Source of the DNA: Desulfobulbus rhabdoformis
GTDB taxonomy: Bacteria; Desulfobacterota; Desulfobulbia; Desulfobulbales; Desulfobulbaceae
Assembly (NCBI RefSeq): GCF_016919065.1
Contig: NZ_JAFFQA010000024.1
Location: 1-64,000, forward strand
Length of the DNA: 64,000 nucleotides
Reading direction: 5' to 3'
In this document: positions 1 through 7,333 of the stretch, one piece after another
Position numbering within the stretch: the first letter of the stretch is position 1
Layout of the letters: the number at the start of each line of letters is the position of its first letter
Notes under the pieces: model-generated
The model's database searches: none
What the model was told of the DNA's origin: nothing
The model's input: the letters and a program-made list of their open reading frames with translations, nothing else
Position numbers and translations under genes: made by a program

Positions 1-83
1 TTGGCGCTTTTCCCTTGTAGCGCAAGCTTTTGCAGGTGGCGCTCATAGAGGGACTCGAATCGTTTAATTTCGGCCTTGTTCAT
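1..83 (-). CDS. Tyrosine recombinase, N-terminal fragment (cut by window edge)
   Basis: The minus strand from an ATG at 83-81 reads MNKAEIKRFESLYERHLQKL and then LALQGKSA up to the window edge. An AAGGA ribosome binding site lies at 95-91. The helix rich in R, E and L followed by LQGKSxxT-type residues resembles the SAM-like N-terminal domain of XerC/D-type and IS91-associated integrases. Only 27 residues are visible, so the family is recognised from memory and is tentative. It points away from the plus-strand operon at 327. Confidence 0.45.
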   Translation of the reverse strand, partial: MNKAEIKRFESLYERHLQKLALQGKSA

Positions 84-326
84 AGTATACTCCTTGCTGT
101 AAGTGTTTGAAAATTAAACTCTTACACCGAGTATACACTGGTTTTTATTCTGCCGCGCAGCGGCTTCGTCCAACAAGCCGGTGAAGCTTCCAATATAGAC
201 AAAAAACAACTCGATGAAATGCAGCGCATAAGTATGATTCGCACGAGAAAGAGATAAACGCCCGTCCTGAGTACGACAGAAAACTGCTCCCCCAAAAATC
301 AACTATAACGTTCGGAGAATGAAACA

Positions 327-887
327 ATGGAACAGAGCTATTGTACCTATATTTGTGACAAGTACCGGCATAACTGGAAAATCGGCCAAGCATTAAGGAC
401 TGAACATATCGAGTACATGGAAAACGATATAGACGGTCTAGTCGATGAATGCAGAGCATACGAAGCGGAATTGATTAGTTATTACATGGAACAGGAAAAC
501 AAGGGCGATTTTTGGCGGAACAGTGAAGGGCAAGTATTTTTTCGACTCCCGCGGGATGCAAGAGAATATAGCAACATGAGGGAAAAGGTCATTGCCTGCG
601 CCTGTGGTTTCACATGCGTTCCGTTTTACAAAGTAATCGATCAAGACTTGTGGCTATGCGAGGACTGCACGCAAGCCGCCGTAAACGCCGATTATACCGG
701 CCTCGACTATCATTACAGCGAACAGGAAGCGGATCAGCGTTACAAGGAAATAACAGAAGGCCTTGAACGTCTCGGAACTGGTCTTTGCTGGTCTGGCGAG
801 GAATCAGACGAGTTTTCCCGCAAGACTTGCGACTGTTGCGGAACTGCTCTTCATGGTCGACGCAAACGCTTTGTTTTAGTCGGGTAA
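327..887 (+). CDS. Phage protein with C-terminal zinc-binding CxCCG motif
   Basis: 186 residues of unknown function. The first half is acidic and helical. The second half has CEDC at about residue 111 and TCDCCGTALHGRR near the C-terminus, which could ligand one zinc. This C-terminal layout (a DYTGLDYHY stretch, then a CDCCG knuckle) is common in small phage and plasmid proteins found near antirestriction genes, but no activity can be assigned. It is the first gene of the plus-strand early operon, with a GGAGAATGAAACA leader before the ATG. Confidence 0.75.
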   Translation: MEQSYCTYICDKYRHNWKIGQALRTEHIEYMENDIDGLVDECRAYEAELISYYMEQENKGDFWRNSEGQVFFRLPRDAREYSNMREKVIACACGFTCVPFYKVIDQDLWLCEDCTQAAVNADYTGLDYHYSEQEADQRYKEITEGLERLGTGLCWSGEESDEFSRKTCDCCGTALHGRRKRFVLVG

Positions 888-900
888 TTTCCCAAAAATA
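888..900 (+). promoter_or_regulatory. TTTCCCA operator-like half-site
   Basis: TTTCCCAAAAATA lies between the stop of the first gene and the start at 920. It matches the half-site found four times in the repressor control region at 22375-22479 and again at 1575, so a phage regulator could act here. Confidence 0.4.
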
Positions 901-919
901 AACCACAGGAGAAAACAAG

Positions 920-1558
920 ATGGAACAAATCACACTTACAATTAATCTGTATTCTTTTGAAGAGTTAAGCGACGAAGCGAAACAACACGCAATAGAGGAA
1001 TACCACGATATAAACACGGATCATGATTGGTGGGATTGCTCATTCGAGCAGTTTGCAGAAGTGGCGGAACTGTTCGGGCTCGATATCCGCCAGACAAGAA
1101 AAAATCTCATAAATGGCGATTTTCGTTACGATCCTACAATTTACTTTTCCGGTTTTGCCTCGCAAGGTGACGGAGCGTGCTTTGAAGGGAGGTACAGTTA
1201 CAAGGAAGGCGCGTTAAAAAACATTAAAAAGGAATGGCCACAGGACAAAGAATTGCACCAAATAGTGGCAAGCTTGCAGGAGTTACAACGACGGAATTTT
1301 TATCAGGTACACTGCCGAACAAAACAAAGTGGCCACTATATGCATTCAGGATGTATGCAGGTGGACGTTGAGCATGCAGAGGACAGCTACAGGCAAGTGG
1401 CAGGGGAAGACGATTTCATCCAATGCATGCGCAATTTTGCCGACTGGATTTATAGCAAATTAGAAAAAGAACACGATTACTTAACCAGTGACGAACAAAT
1501 AAAAGAGTCGTTGATTGCAAATGAATACAAGTTCACGGAAAACGGTGAAATTTACTAA
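920..1558 (+). CDS. Phage/plasmid protein, antitoxin-of-TA-stability-like
   Basis: 212 residues, soluble, rich in W, Y, D and E. The N-terminus (LYSFEELSDEAKQHAIEEY, then DWWDCSFEQFAEVAELFGLD) is typical of a widespread phage and plasmid family sometimes labelled 'antitoxin of toxin-antitoxin stability system'. No catalytic motif or transmembrane segment is visible, and no toxin partner lies next to it, so the label is only a family name. A CAGGAG ribosome binding site precedes the ATG. Confidence 0.65.
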   Translation: MEQITLTINLYSFEELSDEAKQHAIEEYHDINTDHDWWDCSFEQFAEVAELFGLDIRQTRKNLINGDFRYDPTIYFSGFASQGDGACFEGRYSYKEGALKNIKKEWPQDKELHQIVASLQELQRRNFYQVHCRTKQSGHYMHSGCMQVDVEHAEDSYRQVAGEDDFIQCMRNFADWIYSKLEKEHDYLTSDEQIKESLIANEYKFTENGEIY

Positions 1559-1574
1559 AATTTTTTATCAATCC

Positions 1575-1590
1575 GTTTCCCAAAAATAAA
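1575..1590 (+). promoter_or_regulatory. TTTCCCA operator-like half-site
   Basis: GTTTCCCAAAAATAAA lies upstream of the gene at 1610, with the same core as at 888-900 and in the repressor region. Confidence 0.4.
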
Positions 1591-1609
1591 ACATTAAAGG
1601 TGCTAAAAA

Positions 1610-1880
1610 TGAAACAATCTGATTTTAGCCGCATTAAACACAATATCAACGGTAATTCCCGCTTTGTTGTCCACTTCCTGCAATGCGCACTGAAAAGTGG
1701 AAAGGCGACGGTACGCCAGGCCTGTACGCCAGAACAGCAAAGCTTATGAACAAAATAGGGGGACGCAAATACAATTGCAAGTCTTTTGCTGGTGGAATTG
1801 TGTTCCAGACTTACAGCATTGAACGAACTATTGCAGATATCGAACGGGTTAAAAGCTACAGTATAAACGGGAACGTATAG
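1610..1880 (+). pseudogene. Small phage protein broken by a frameshift
   Basis: An ATG at 1610 after an AAAGG site opens a frame reading MKQSDFSRIKHNINGN then RFVVHFL, but this frame soon stops. The expected continuation (IGGRKYNCKSFAGGIVFQTYS, ending at 1880) lies in the +1 frame from about 1683. Together they look like one small family with an NGNPRFVxHFL start and an IGGRKxxxxxxGGGIVFQSYS end. The gene is therefore frameshifted, or there is a sequencing error near 1680-1690. Confidence 0.5.
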
Positions 1881-1897
1881 AACCACTAGAACAGGAG
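1871..1897 (+). repeat. Tandem 9-nt GAAC repeat, three units
   Basis: GAACGTATA, GAACCACTA, GAACAGGAG, exactly 9 nt apart, ending 8 nt before the GTG start at 1906. Confidence 0.8.
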
Positions 1898-1905
1898 AAC
1901 AACCA

Positions 1906-2034
1906 GTGAAACAACTCAAAATTGCAACAAAAACTAACGCCGATAATATAGCGGAAAAATTGAGGGAGCAAGGCTTTTTTGTCGTTCGCATGTTCGATGG
2001 CCGTCACTATTACCTAATCATTTCCCGGCTGTAA
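1906..2034 (+). CDS. Small hypothetical phage protein (42 aa)
   Basis: The GTG start follows CAGGAGAACAACCA. The product is basic and mixed alpha/beta (MKQLKIATKTNADNIAEKLR, ending in a YYLIISRL strand). Function is unknown. It sits between two 9-nt repeat-led genes of the same operon, which supports translation. Confidence 0.5.
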   Translation: MKQLKIATKTNADNIAEKLREQGFFVVRMFDGRHYYLIISRL

Positions 2035-2050
2035 AAAGGAGAATGTAATA

Positions 2051-2212
2051 ATGGTTTATATTCAGCGAAAAGGAAACGGCTATCTTGAAACAGTAGATGA
2101 ATTTACCACCAGAAAAGAAGCGCGTGAAATGCTGGCAGAATATCGTTTGTCAGATCCATACGCGCACTATTACTTATCTAGTCGAGCCTGCAAGGCATGG
2201 CATGAACGTTAA
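2051..2212 (+). CDS. Small hypothetical phage protein (53 aa)
   Basis: AAAAAGGAGAATGTAATA precedes the ATG. The product has a short beta start (MVYIQRKGNGYLETVDEF), a TRKEAREMLAEYR helix and a DPYAHYYLSSRACKAW end. The pattern 'KEARxMLxEYRxSDPxAxYYxSxRxxKxW' is that of small plasmid and phage proteins of unknown function. Confidence 0.6.
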   Translation: MVYIQRKGNGYLETVDEFTTRKEAREMLAEYRLSDPYAHYYLSSRACKAWHER

Positions 2213-2215
2213 TAG

Positions 2216-2242
2216 GAACATTAAGAACCAATAGAACCGGGA
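2216..2242 (+). repeat. Tandem 9-nt GAAC repeat, three units
   Basis: GAACATTAA, GAACCAATA, GAACCGGGA, at 9-nt spacing, ending 9 nt before the ATG at 2252. Confidence 0.8.
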
Positions 2243-2251
2243 TATTTTACA

Positions 2252-2482
2252 ATGCAACAGACAATTTTGATTGAAAACGTTGATACGGGATTACTCCAGG
2301 AGCAAATAAAACTACTTGATAGCCTTTTGCACAGCATGAAACGGAATGATTTTTCATTGCCTTGTCAAGATAGAGCGCTTGAAGGCGTGTTGAATATGTT
2401 GGCAGAACGTCAAGAGACCGAACAGACTGTTTTATTTGTCAATCATTTACCAAAAGGGAAACATGAAGAAAAAGAAAATTGA
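2252..2482 (+). CDS. Hypothetical phage protein (76 aa)
   Basis: A leucine-rich helical protein with two predicted helices (residues 10-35 and 45-60) and a charged KGKHEEKEN tail. No motif is recognised. Its 3' end overlaps the start of the next small gene (2463) by 20 nt, which suggests coupled translation. Confidence 0.55.
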   Translation: MQQTILIENVDTGLLQEQIKLLDSLLHSMKRNDFSLPCQDRALEGVLNMLAERQETEQTVLFVNHLPKGKHEEKEN

Positions 2483-2597
2483 AAAGCAGGAAACTTTCAC
2501 CAAAGACAGAAGCAAACCGGCACGCATTCGTCGCCAGCGTAAACGCTTGGCAATTCAGGAGCGAGAGACCGCCTGTATGTTGGCGTCTGCCCGGTAA
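2463..2597 (+). CDS. Small very basic protein (44 aa)
   Basis: Starts inside the end of the previous gene after AAAGGGAAAC. The product is extremely basic (MKKKKIEKQETF, then RIRRQRKRLAIQERE), as in small nucleic-acid-binding or unstructured phage proteins. No domain is recognised. Confidence 0.45.
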   Translation: MKKKKIEKQETFTKDRSKPARIRRQRKRLAIQERETACMLASAR

Positions 2598-2600
2598 GCG

Positions 2601-2627
2601 GAACGCACGGAACCACTAGAACCACAG
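2601..2627 (+). repeat. Tandem 9-nt GAAC repeat, three units
   Basis: GAACGCACG, GAACCACTA, GAACCACAG, directly followed by the GAGGAG ribosome binding site of the gene at 2639. Confidence 0.85.
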
Positions 2628-2638
2628 GAGGAGAAACC

Positions 2639-2905
2639 ATGGAACGCATAGAGGCCTATAGGACTTTCGACGGCAAAATACACACCTCACACGCGGACGC
2701 AAGGCGTCATGTGGAAAAAATGTATGGGGATTTGCTGTTGAAAACTTCACACCGGCTTTGCAGGGAAACGAACAACGGTAAATATTCAAAAATCACTGAA
2801 TTTATTGACAGTAACCTGGATATTTTTAACCAATTGCGCCTGATTAAAAACGACTTGGTAATCGACAATGACGGGAGACAGCACCATGGACCAGAAAACA
2901 GATGA
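2639..2905 (+). CDS. Hypothetical phage protein (88 aa)
   Basis: Follows a strong AGGAGGAG site. The opening residues (MERIEAYRTFDGKIHTSHADARRH) match the short N-terminal 'xxYxxxDGxxFxxxxxAxxH' pattern of many small phage proteins. The rest is helical. It overlaps the next gene by 20 nt. Confidence 0.6.
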   Translation: MERIEAYRTFDGKIHTSHADARRHVEKMYGDLLLKTSHRLCRETNNGKYSKITEFIDSNLDIFNQLRLIKNDLVIDNDGRQHHGPENR

Positions 2906-3125
2906 AAAGATTAATGAGCTAGCAAACTTCTTTTGTTCCTCTTTAAAGATCGAAGCCCAAAAACTCGCCCGGTCTGGAATGATCGACGTTGGCAAGTTTG
3001 ATCCGGACCAGTTTGCTTTGGCGAAGGTACTTTTGACTGCCTCAATCAAGCGCATGCAAGACGACTTTGCCCCAGTGCATGACAAGAAATTGCAAGCTGA
3101 CGTTGAAAACCTGTTGCACGCATAG
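2886..3125 (+). CDS. Hypothetical phage protein (79 aa)
   Basis: The chosen ATG at 2886 follows GGGAGACAGCACC. An in-frame ATG 18 nt upstream has no better site. The product is helical and acidic (MDQKTDEKINELANFFCSS), with no recognised motif. Confidence 0.55.
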   Translation: MDQKTDEKINELANFFCSSLKIEAQKLARSGMIDVGKFDPDQFALAKVLLTASIKRMQDDFAPVHDKKLQADVENLLHA

Positions 3126-3151
3126 AACGCACAGAACCGATAGAACCTAGA
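3125..3151 (+). repeat. Tandem 9-nt GAAC repeat, three units
   Basis: GAACGCACA, GAACCGATA, GAACCTAGA, ending 8 nt before the ATG at 3160. The first unit overlaps the TAG stop of the previous gene by one base. Confidence 0.85.
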
Positions 3152-3159
3152 GATAACTA

Positions 3160-3609
3160 ATGTTGCGCACAAAATTAGCCAGAAAGGTACTGACCAAAAC
3201 GGAACAGAAGCATTTGACAGAAATAGGCGTCAATTCAATACAACAATTTCAAAAATCGATAGACCACCAAGAGAGAATGCACCGGGAAGCTGAACAAAAG
3301 CACGGTGAAGATATACCTGCTTTTCTTTGCCGCTGTCCTGATTGCTGGCATATCGCAAAGAAACTGGGGATAAACGCCACAAACAACTCAGAATGCACAG
3401 AACAAGGAGAACTGACTATGGAACCGCAAACCCTCAAAGATATGACCGATCAAGGCGCAACAGAACAGGAAGCACAGAAAGCGCTTGAACTGTTCACCCT
3501 GTTGCGGCCAAGTCTCAAAATTAAGAGCAATGGCCGCATTGAAACAGAGTGCGGAGACAAGACGGTCTTAGGCCTTTATCGAACGTTGAAACGTTTTCAC
3601 CGGAACTAA
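3160..3609 (+). CDS. Hypothetical protein, probable fusion of two small genes
   Basis: 149 residues in one open frame. Residues 1-85 contain CRCPDCW, a possible zinc knuckle. Residues 87-149 form a helical segment starting MEPQTLKDMTDQGATEQE. A 9-nt GAAC repeat block (3391-3417) ends immediately before the internal ATG at 3418, exactly where such blocks occur before other starts. So the second half may be translated on its own, or two genes became joined when a stop was lost. Confidence 0.55.
   Translation: MLRTKLARKVLTKTEQKHLTEIGVNSIQQFQKSIDHQERMHREAEQKHGEDIPAFLCRCPDCWHIAKKLGINATNNSECTEQGELTMEPQTLKDMTDQGATEQEAQKALELFTLLRPSLKIKSNGRIETECGDKTVLGLYRTLKRFHRN
3391..3417 (+). repeat. Tandem 9-nt GAAC repeat inside a reading frame
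   Basis: GAATGCACA, GAACAAGGA, GAACTGACT, then ATG at 3418. It includes AAGGAGA as a ribosome binding site, which supports an internal start. Confidence 0.75.
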
Positions 3610-3629
3610 CGGAACCGCCAGAATCATAT
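3603..3629 (+). repeat. Tandem 9-nt GAAC repeat, three units
   Basis: GAACTAACG, GAACCGCCA, GAATCATAT, in the leader of the methyltransferase gene at 3667. The first unit covers the stop codon of the previous gene. Confidence 0.75.
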
Positions 3630-3644
3630 ATTTTTTTAACCTCA

Positions 3645-3654
3645 TATTTCCCAA
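3645..3654 (+). promoter_or_regulatory. TTTCCCA operator-like half-site
   Basis: ATTTCCCAAC lies 12 nt before the ATG at 3667 and overlaps the AACGGAG ribosome binding region. It is the same half-site as in the repressor region. Confidence 0.3.
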
Positions 3655-3666
3655 CGGAGAAACAAA

Positions 3667-5958
3667 ATGGAAAACATGACAGCCACCTATTCGCCCGATG
3701 ATAACAAATTGCGCCTCTATTCAGCCACCCGCCTTGACTCGGAAACATACGCCAAGGCAAAAGCGCACGGGTTTAAGTGGGCACCTAAACAAGAGCTCTT
3801 TGTTGCTCCCATGTGGACGCCAGGAAGGGAGGATTTTCTTTTGTCCTTGGTGGATGAAATAGACGACGAAGATACAAGCTTGATTGATCGTACAGAGGAG
3901 CGGGCGGAACGGTTTAACGATTACAGCGATAAACGAGCAAAGGAAGCTGATCAAGCCGCTAACGCTGTGCAATTCATTTGTGACCAGATTCCGCTTGGTC
4001 AGCCTATCCTTGTTGGCCACCATAGCGAAAAACGAGCGAGACGAGACCAACAGAAGATTGAAAACGGAATGCGCAGAGCCGTTTCTCTCTGGGAAACCTC
4101 GGGATATTGGCAACGCCGGGCAGCCGGTGCGCTCGCTCATGCAAAATACAAAGAACGTCCGGACGTTCGCGCTCGCAGAATTAAGAGAATCGAGGCGGAT
4201 AAGCGGAAACAAGAACGCAACATTGCAGAGGCGGAAACGTGGTTAAAACTCTGGTCAGCCCCAGACCTTACCCACGAAAAAGCGGTGACCATTGCCGGTT
4301 TTTGCTGGCTACACATGCCAAGGAAGGCCGGGGACCGGGAAGATTTTGACCAGAGTCCCACGGCTTACAATGTCTTGACTAATGATTTCCCTCACCTGTA
4401 CGCACCGCGAACGGTTGAGGAGGTTGTAGAGGTGGCAAAAGCAACCTATCCGCGCACTATTGCTTGGTGTCAACGGTGGATCAACCACTATGACAATCGC
4501 CTGGTGTATGAAAAGGCAATGTTGGGCGAACAAGGCAAGCTTGATCTTATCGCAAAAAAGGCGAGGCCTAAACAATTGCCCCTTTGCAACTATCGCACGC
4601 CGGAAGGCCTGGAAATTGAAAATCAGTATTACAAGGGCGAGTTTATCCACTATCAGCAAGCGGAAATGACCAAGGCTGAATACGCCAAACTCTACAAAGA
4701 CGACAAAGGCACAAGGAAAATAGACGGAACGCACCGGGTAAGGGTTGCCTATATCCGTGGAAAAAATTACAGCCGTTCCTTTTGCGTCGTTTTCTTGACT
4801 GACCAGAAAGAGACCAGACCGCCCAAGACAGAACAGCCGGAACCGCCAGAAGTAGCAGAGCAGAGAATACAGGCCAAAAGCTTGATGATCGACGAAACTA
4901 CCCTTGCAGAACATGGTGATTTTTCACCGGCTCAACTTGCGACCAACAGGGACCAGGCCCTTATCAAATACTTTTCGGAACACCCGGAAGAGCTTAAAAA
5001 GCACGAGGCGGAACTTTGCAATCTTTATGAGAAATGGCAAGAGCAGAACCAGCCGGAAGAGCCAGAACCAAAGGAACTTGAGCCCGTCCGCTTTGAGGTG
5101 GGAAAAACATATTACACTCGCTCGATTTGTGACCATGAATGCATTCACCGCAGCACTATTGCCAGCCGCACAGAAAAAACCATCACTACCACCGAGGGAA
5201 AACGGCACAGGCTCACTGTTTACAATGGAGTGGAACAGTTTAAACCCCACGGTTCCTACAGTATGGCGGCAATCTTGAGCGCGGATAAATTCGAGGAACA
5301 GGAACAGCCGGAACCGGTGGAAGTGATTAACCAGGAGCAAGCATGCACCGTCATGGAGTCAAACGGTGGGCCTGTCACCGACCCGCCTCCTCCAGAGGAC
5401 AGAGGCACAAAGTTTGACCAGATGCGCACACAGTTAAAAGCAGGCGTTCAGGTGGTGACTGCTCCCCAGTTGTTCCCTACTCCGCCCGATCTCGCCGCAC
5501 GCATGGTGGAATTGGCGGAGATCGAACCAGGCCACAGGGTGCTCGAACCATCGGCGGGGACCGGCAACATATTGAAGGCCATAGGAAACGCACCCGACAA
5601 GGTGGCGGTGGAGCTAAACCAAGAACTCGCTTTCTCGATTCTGCCCCGGCTAGGGGTGTCTGGCCTACACATACACCAGGCCAATTTTCTCGAATGCTCA
5701 AAAGAGCAACCAGAGATCGGAACCTTTGACCGTATTCTTATGAATCCGCCCTTTGAAAAAGGGGCAGATATTCAACACATAAAGCACGCCTTGACTATGC
5801 TCAAGCCTGGTGGGCGTCTGGTGGCCATTTGCGCCAATGGTCCACGGCAACAGCTCCAGCTTAAACCGCTGACGGAACTCTGGGAACCGCTCCCGGCTGG
5901 CACGTTTGCGCAGGCTGGAACCATGGTCAACTCTGCTTTGCTTGTCATCGAGAAGTGA
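3667..5958 (+). CDS. DUF3560 protein with C-terminal N6-adenine-type methyltransferase domain
   Basis: 763 residues. The N-terminal third (ATYSPDDNKLRLYSATRLD, KAHGFKWAPKQELF, then a long basic coiled region) is the DUF3560 type found in phages and plasmids. A proline/glutamate-rich linker at about residues 380-600 carries imperfect EQPEPPE repeats. The C-terminus is a Rossmann methyltransferase: VLEPSAGTGN (SAM motif I) near residue 625 and MNPPFEKG (motif IV, NPPF) near 690, typical of N6-adenine DNA methylases. It may protect phage DNA from host restriction; specificity is unknown. It has no restriction partner. The linker DNA contains copies of the 9-nt GAAC repeat in frame. Confidence 0.85.
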   Translation: MENMTATYSPDDNKLRLYSATRLDSETYAKAKAHGFKWAPKQELFVAPMWTPGREDFLLSLVDEIDDEDTSLIDRTEERAERFNDYSDKRAKEADQAANAVQFICDQIPLGQPILVGHHSEKRARRDQQKIENGMRRAVSLWETSGYWQRRAAGALAHAKYKERPDVRARRIKRIEADKRKQERNIAEAETWLKLWSAPDLTHEKAVTIAGFCWLHMPRKAGDREDFDQSPTAYNVLTNDFPHLYAPRTVEEVVEVAKATYPRTIAWCQRWINHYDNRLVYEKAMLGEQGKLDLIAKKARPKQLPLCNYRTPEGLEIENQYYKGEFIHYQQAEMTKAEYAKLYKDDKGTRKIDGTHRVRVAYIRGKNYSRSFCVVFLTDQKETRPPKTEQPEPPEVAEQRIQAKSLMIDETTLAEHGDFSPAQLATNRDQALIKYFSEHPEELKKHEAELCNLYEKWQEQNQPEEPEPKELEPVRFEVGKTYYTRSICDHECIHRSTIASRTEKTITTTEGKRHRLTVYNGVEQFKPHGSYSMAAILSADKFEEQEQPEPVEVINQEQACTVMESNGGPVTDPPPPEDRGTKFDQMRTQLKAGVQVVTAPQLFPTPPDLAARMVELAEIEPGHRVLEPSAGTGNILKAIGNAPDKVAVELNQELAFSILPRLGVSGLHIHQANFLECSKEQPEIGTFDRILMNPPFEKGADIQHIKHALTMLKPGGRLVAICANGPRQQLQLKPLTELWEPLPAGTFAQAGTMVNSALLVIEK
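4831..5319 (+). repeat. In-frame copies of the 9-nt GAAC repeat in the methyltransferase linker
   Basis: Blocks at 4831-4857 (GAACAGCCG, GAACCGCCA, GAAGTAGCA) and 5296-5319 (GAACAG, GAACAGCCG, GAACCGGTG) keep the 9-nt phase. They encode E-Q-P and E-P-P type triplets. A looser set lies at 5046-5082. Confidence 0.65.
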
Positions 5959-5969
5959 CAGAACCGTGG
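5952..5969 (+). repeat. 9-nt GAAC repeat, two units
   Basis: GAAGTGACA, GAACCGTGG, spanning the end of the methyltransferase gene and the GTG start at 5966. Confidence 0.6.
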
Positions 5970-6223
5970 ACCGATACCAGAAAGAAAACGCCGCTCGCCG
6001 TGTGCTCGAATATTTTTACCCACGAGCACACGAGCGGAGCGACCAGGATCAAACAGCAGTATTTAATCGGGCCAAGGCTGAGACAATCAAAATAATCGAA
6101 CAGGCCTTGGCAGAGGTGCAAGCGCTTGAGCAAGACGATTTTTTTACTCTGCTCAAGGCTGGAAAAATACAAAAAATTGAGTTCTGGCCATGGAATAATC
6201 AGAACCGGGGGAACCGACCATGA
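5966..6223 (+). CDS. Hypothetical phage protein (85 aa)
   Basis: The GTG at 5966 is chosen because it follows the stop of the previous gene closely and the repeat leads into it; an upstream ATG inside the methyltransferase gene is less likely. The product is helical (VDRYQKENAARRVLEYFYPR, then KAETIKIIEQALAEVQALEQ) with no recognised motif. Its TGA overlaps the ATG of the next small gene. Confidence 0.55.
   Translation: MDRYQKENAARRVLEYFYPRAHERSDQDQTAVFNRAKAETIKIIEQALAEVQALEQDDFFTLLKAGKIQKIEFWPWNNQNRGNRP
6202..6219 (+). repeat. 9-nt GAACC repeat, two units
   Basis: GAACCGGGG, GAACCGACC, immediately followed by the ATG at 6220. Confidence 0.7.
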
Positions 6224-6318
6224 AAGACCACCACGAGATAAAAGCGAAACTTGAGGAGCTGTTTAACGGTCCCCGTAACCATAGTTTATTATCCAGCAAA
6301 CCTGCCTTCCCAGAATAG
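6220..6318 (+). CDS. Tiny last gene of the plus-strand operon (32 aa)
   Basis: The ATG overlaps the previous stop (ATGA). The product is MKDHHEIKAKLEELFNGPRN and 12 more residues. Its last codons lie in the terminator stem, so the reading frame may be incidental. Confidence 0.35.
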   Translation: MKDHHEIKAKLEELFNGPRNHSLLSSKPAFPE

Positions 6319-6334
6319 GAGGGCAGGTTTGCTG
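6294..6334. terminator. Bidirectional hairpin between convergent operons
   Basis: A perfect 13-bp inverted repeat (CAGCAAACCTGCC / GGCAGGTTTGCTG) with a 15-nt loop lies between the end of the plus-strand operon and the end of the minus-strand operon, as expected of a shared terminator. The T-tract is short. Confidence 0.75.
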
Positions 6335-6364
6335 TTTCAGGAATACCTGTTAGCGGTCTAGGCT

Positions 6365-6685
6365 TTACGCCGTGTGATACTCGGCTATAACGTCCCACCA
6401 CCACGGATCGGTCAAAGTGCCTTCTTCCAGGCCGCAGAGAACACCAAGGCAAAAGTACCCTCTTGCTCCGTCTCGCCACCGTTCCAACGAGTTGCACTCG
6501 ATGAATTTTCCAAGCTTTCCATTGTAAATTTCAAACTTTTCGGGTTGTGGGCCTAATATAAAAGGGTGCAGTTTACTGTTTCGCAATTTATCGAGTCCTT
6601 TCTTTGCTTCACTACACGGACCAGAGAAAAGCAATCGAGTTTCGTTGAGGTCGTAATCATGTATAAACAGTTTGCATATAACCAT
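6365..6685 (-). CDS. Hypothetical phage protein (106 aa)
   Basis: The last gene of the minus-strand early operon. The start at the ATG overlaps the stop of the upstream gene (TGATG). The product begins MVICKLFIHDYDLNETRLLF, with a WRDGARGYFCLGVL stretch near the end. Function is unknown. Confidence 0.6.
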   Translation of the reverse strand: MVICKLFIHDYDLNETRLLFSGPCSEAKKGLDKLRNSKLHPFILGPQPEKFEIYNGKLGKFIECNSLERWRDGARGYFCLGVLCGLEEGTLTDPWWWDVIAEYHTA

Positions 6686-7329
6686 CACTCACTCTCTGGC
6701 GCAGCCTCGACCACCGGCACGATCCAGTCTTCGGGATCGGCTACACCTTGACCGTCTAGGGAGTAAACACGGGAGAAGAGGCCAAAGTACACTTCGTAAC
6801 CTTCTGTGCTCTTGTAAATGGTTAAACACCCTTTGCCGTGCTTTGTTGATTCCACTAACTGATGGTTGAGGAAGGCCTCTTTGAGCTGGTGAGCCATAGA
6901 ATACTCGGAAGCCATGGAACCGTTAGAACCGTCAGCAAACGATGTCAAGTCGTTGGCCAACTCCGGGTATTCATCTTTGCAAGACTCCGCGTAGGCCCTA
7001 ATCGCCGGAATGGCGTGGATGTCGTGAGTGAGATCCAGCACGAAAAAATCACAATCATGGTGTTTCTTTCCTGGTGCGGATTGACCGTCTACTCGCGTGA
7101 CCACGTATTTTTTATACATGCCGATTTTTTTCTGATCGACAGGCACAATGGCTTGCGCTTCAGAGTAATACGGGTCGTCATCCTGGCAGTCGCAAGCTTG
7201 CCCGTGTTTGATGCCATGAATCATGGCCTCTTGAAATAGAGTGCCGGTAAGATCAAGCATTCCCTTTATAACTTTTTCGGTGTAGCCCCAATGGCCACCC
7301 GCCAATTCTTTTGCTGTTGGTTTTGTCAT
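6685..7329 (-). CDS. Hypothetical phage protein (214 aa)
   Basis: Soluble, with an ACDCQDDDP segment and an HHDCDFFVLDLTHDIHA stretch. No family is recognised. Two units of the 9-nt GAACC repeat lie inside its coding DNA at 6917-6934. It is probably translated with its neighbours, since its stop overlaps the next start. Confidence 0.6.
   Translation of the reverse strand: MTKPTAKELAGGHWGYTEKVIKGMLDLTGTLFQEAMIHGIKHGQACDCQDDDPYYSEAQAIVPVDQKKIGMYKKYVVTRVDGQSAPGKKHHDCDFFVLDLTHDIHAIPAIRAYAESCKDEYPELANDLTSFADGSNGSMASEYSMAHQLKEAFLNHQLVESTKHGKGCLTIYKSTEGYEVYFGLFSRVYSLDGQGVADPEDWIVPVVEAAPESE
6908..6934 (+). repeat. 9-nt GAACC repeat inside a minus-strand gene
   Basis: GAAGCCATG, GAACCGTTA, GAACCGTCA on the plus strand, antisense to the coding direction, so the repeat is not tied to one strand. 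Confidence 0.6.
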
Positions 7330-7333
7330 ATCT

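Noticed and set aside
1871..3629. Possible CRISPR array
   Set aside because: The repeats are only 9 nt long and contiguous, with no spacers. No cas gene is present apart from a phage-type Cas4-like nuclease.
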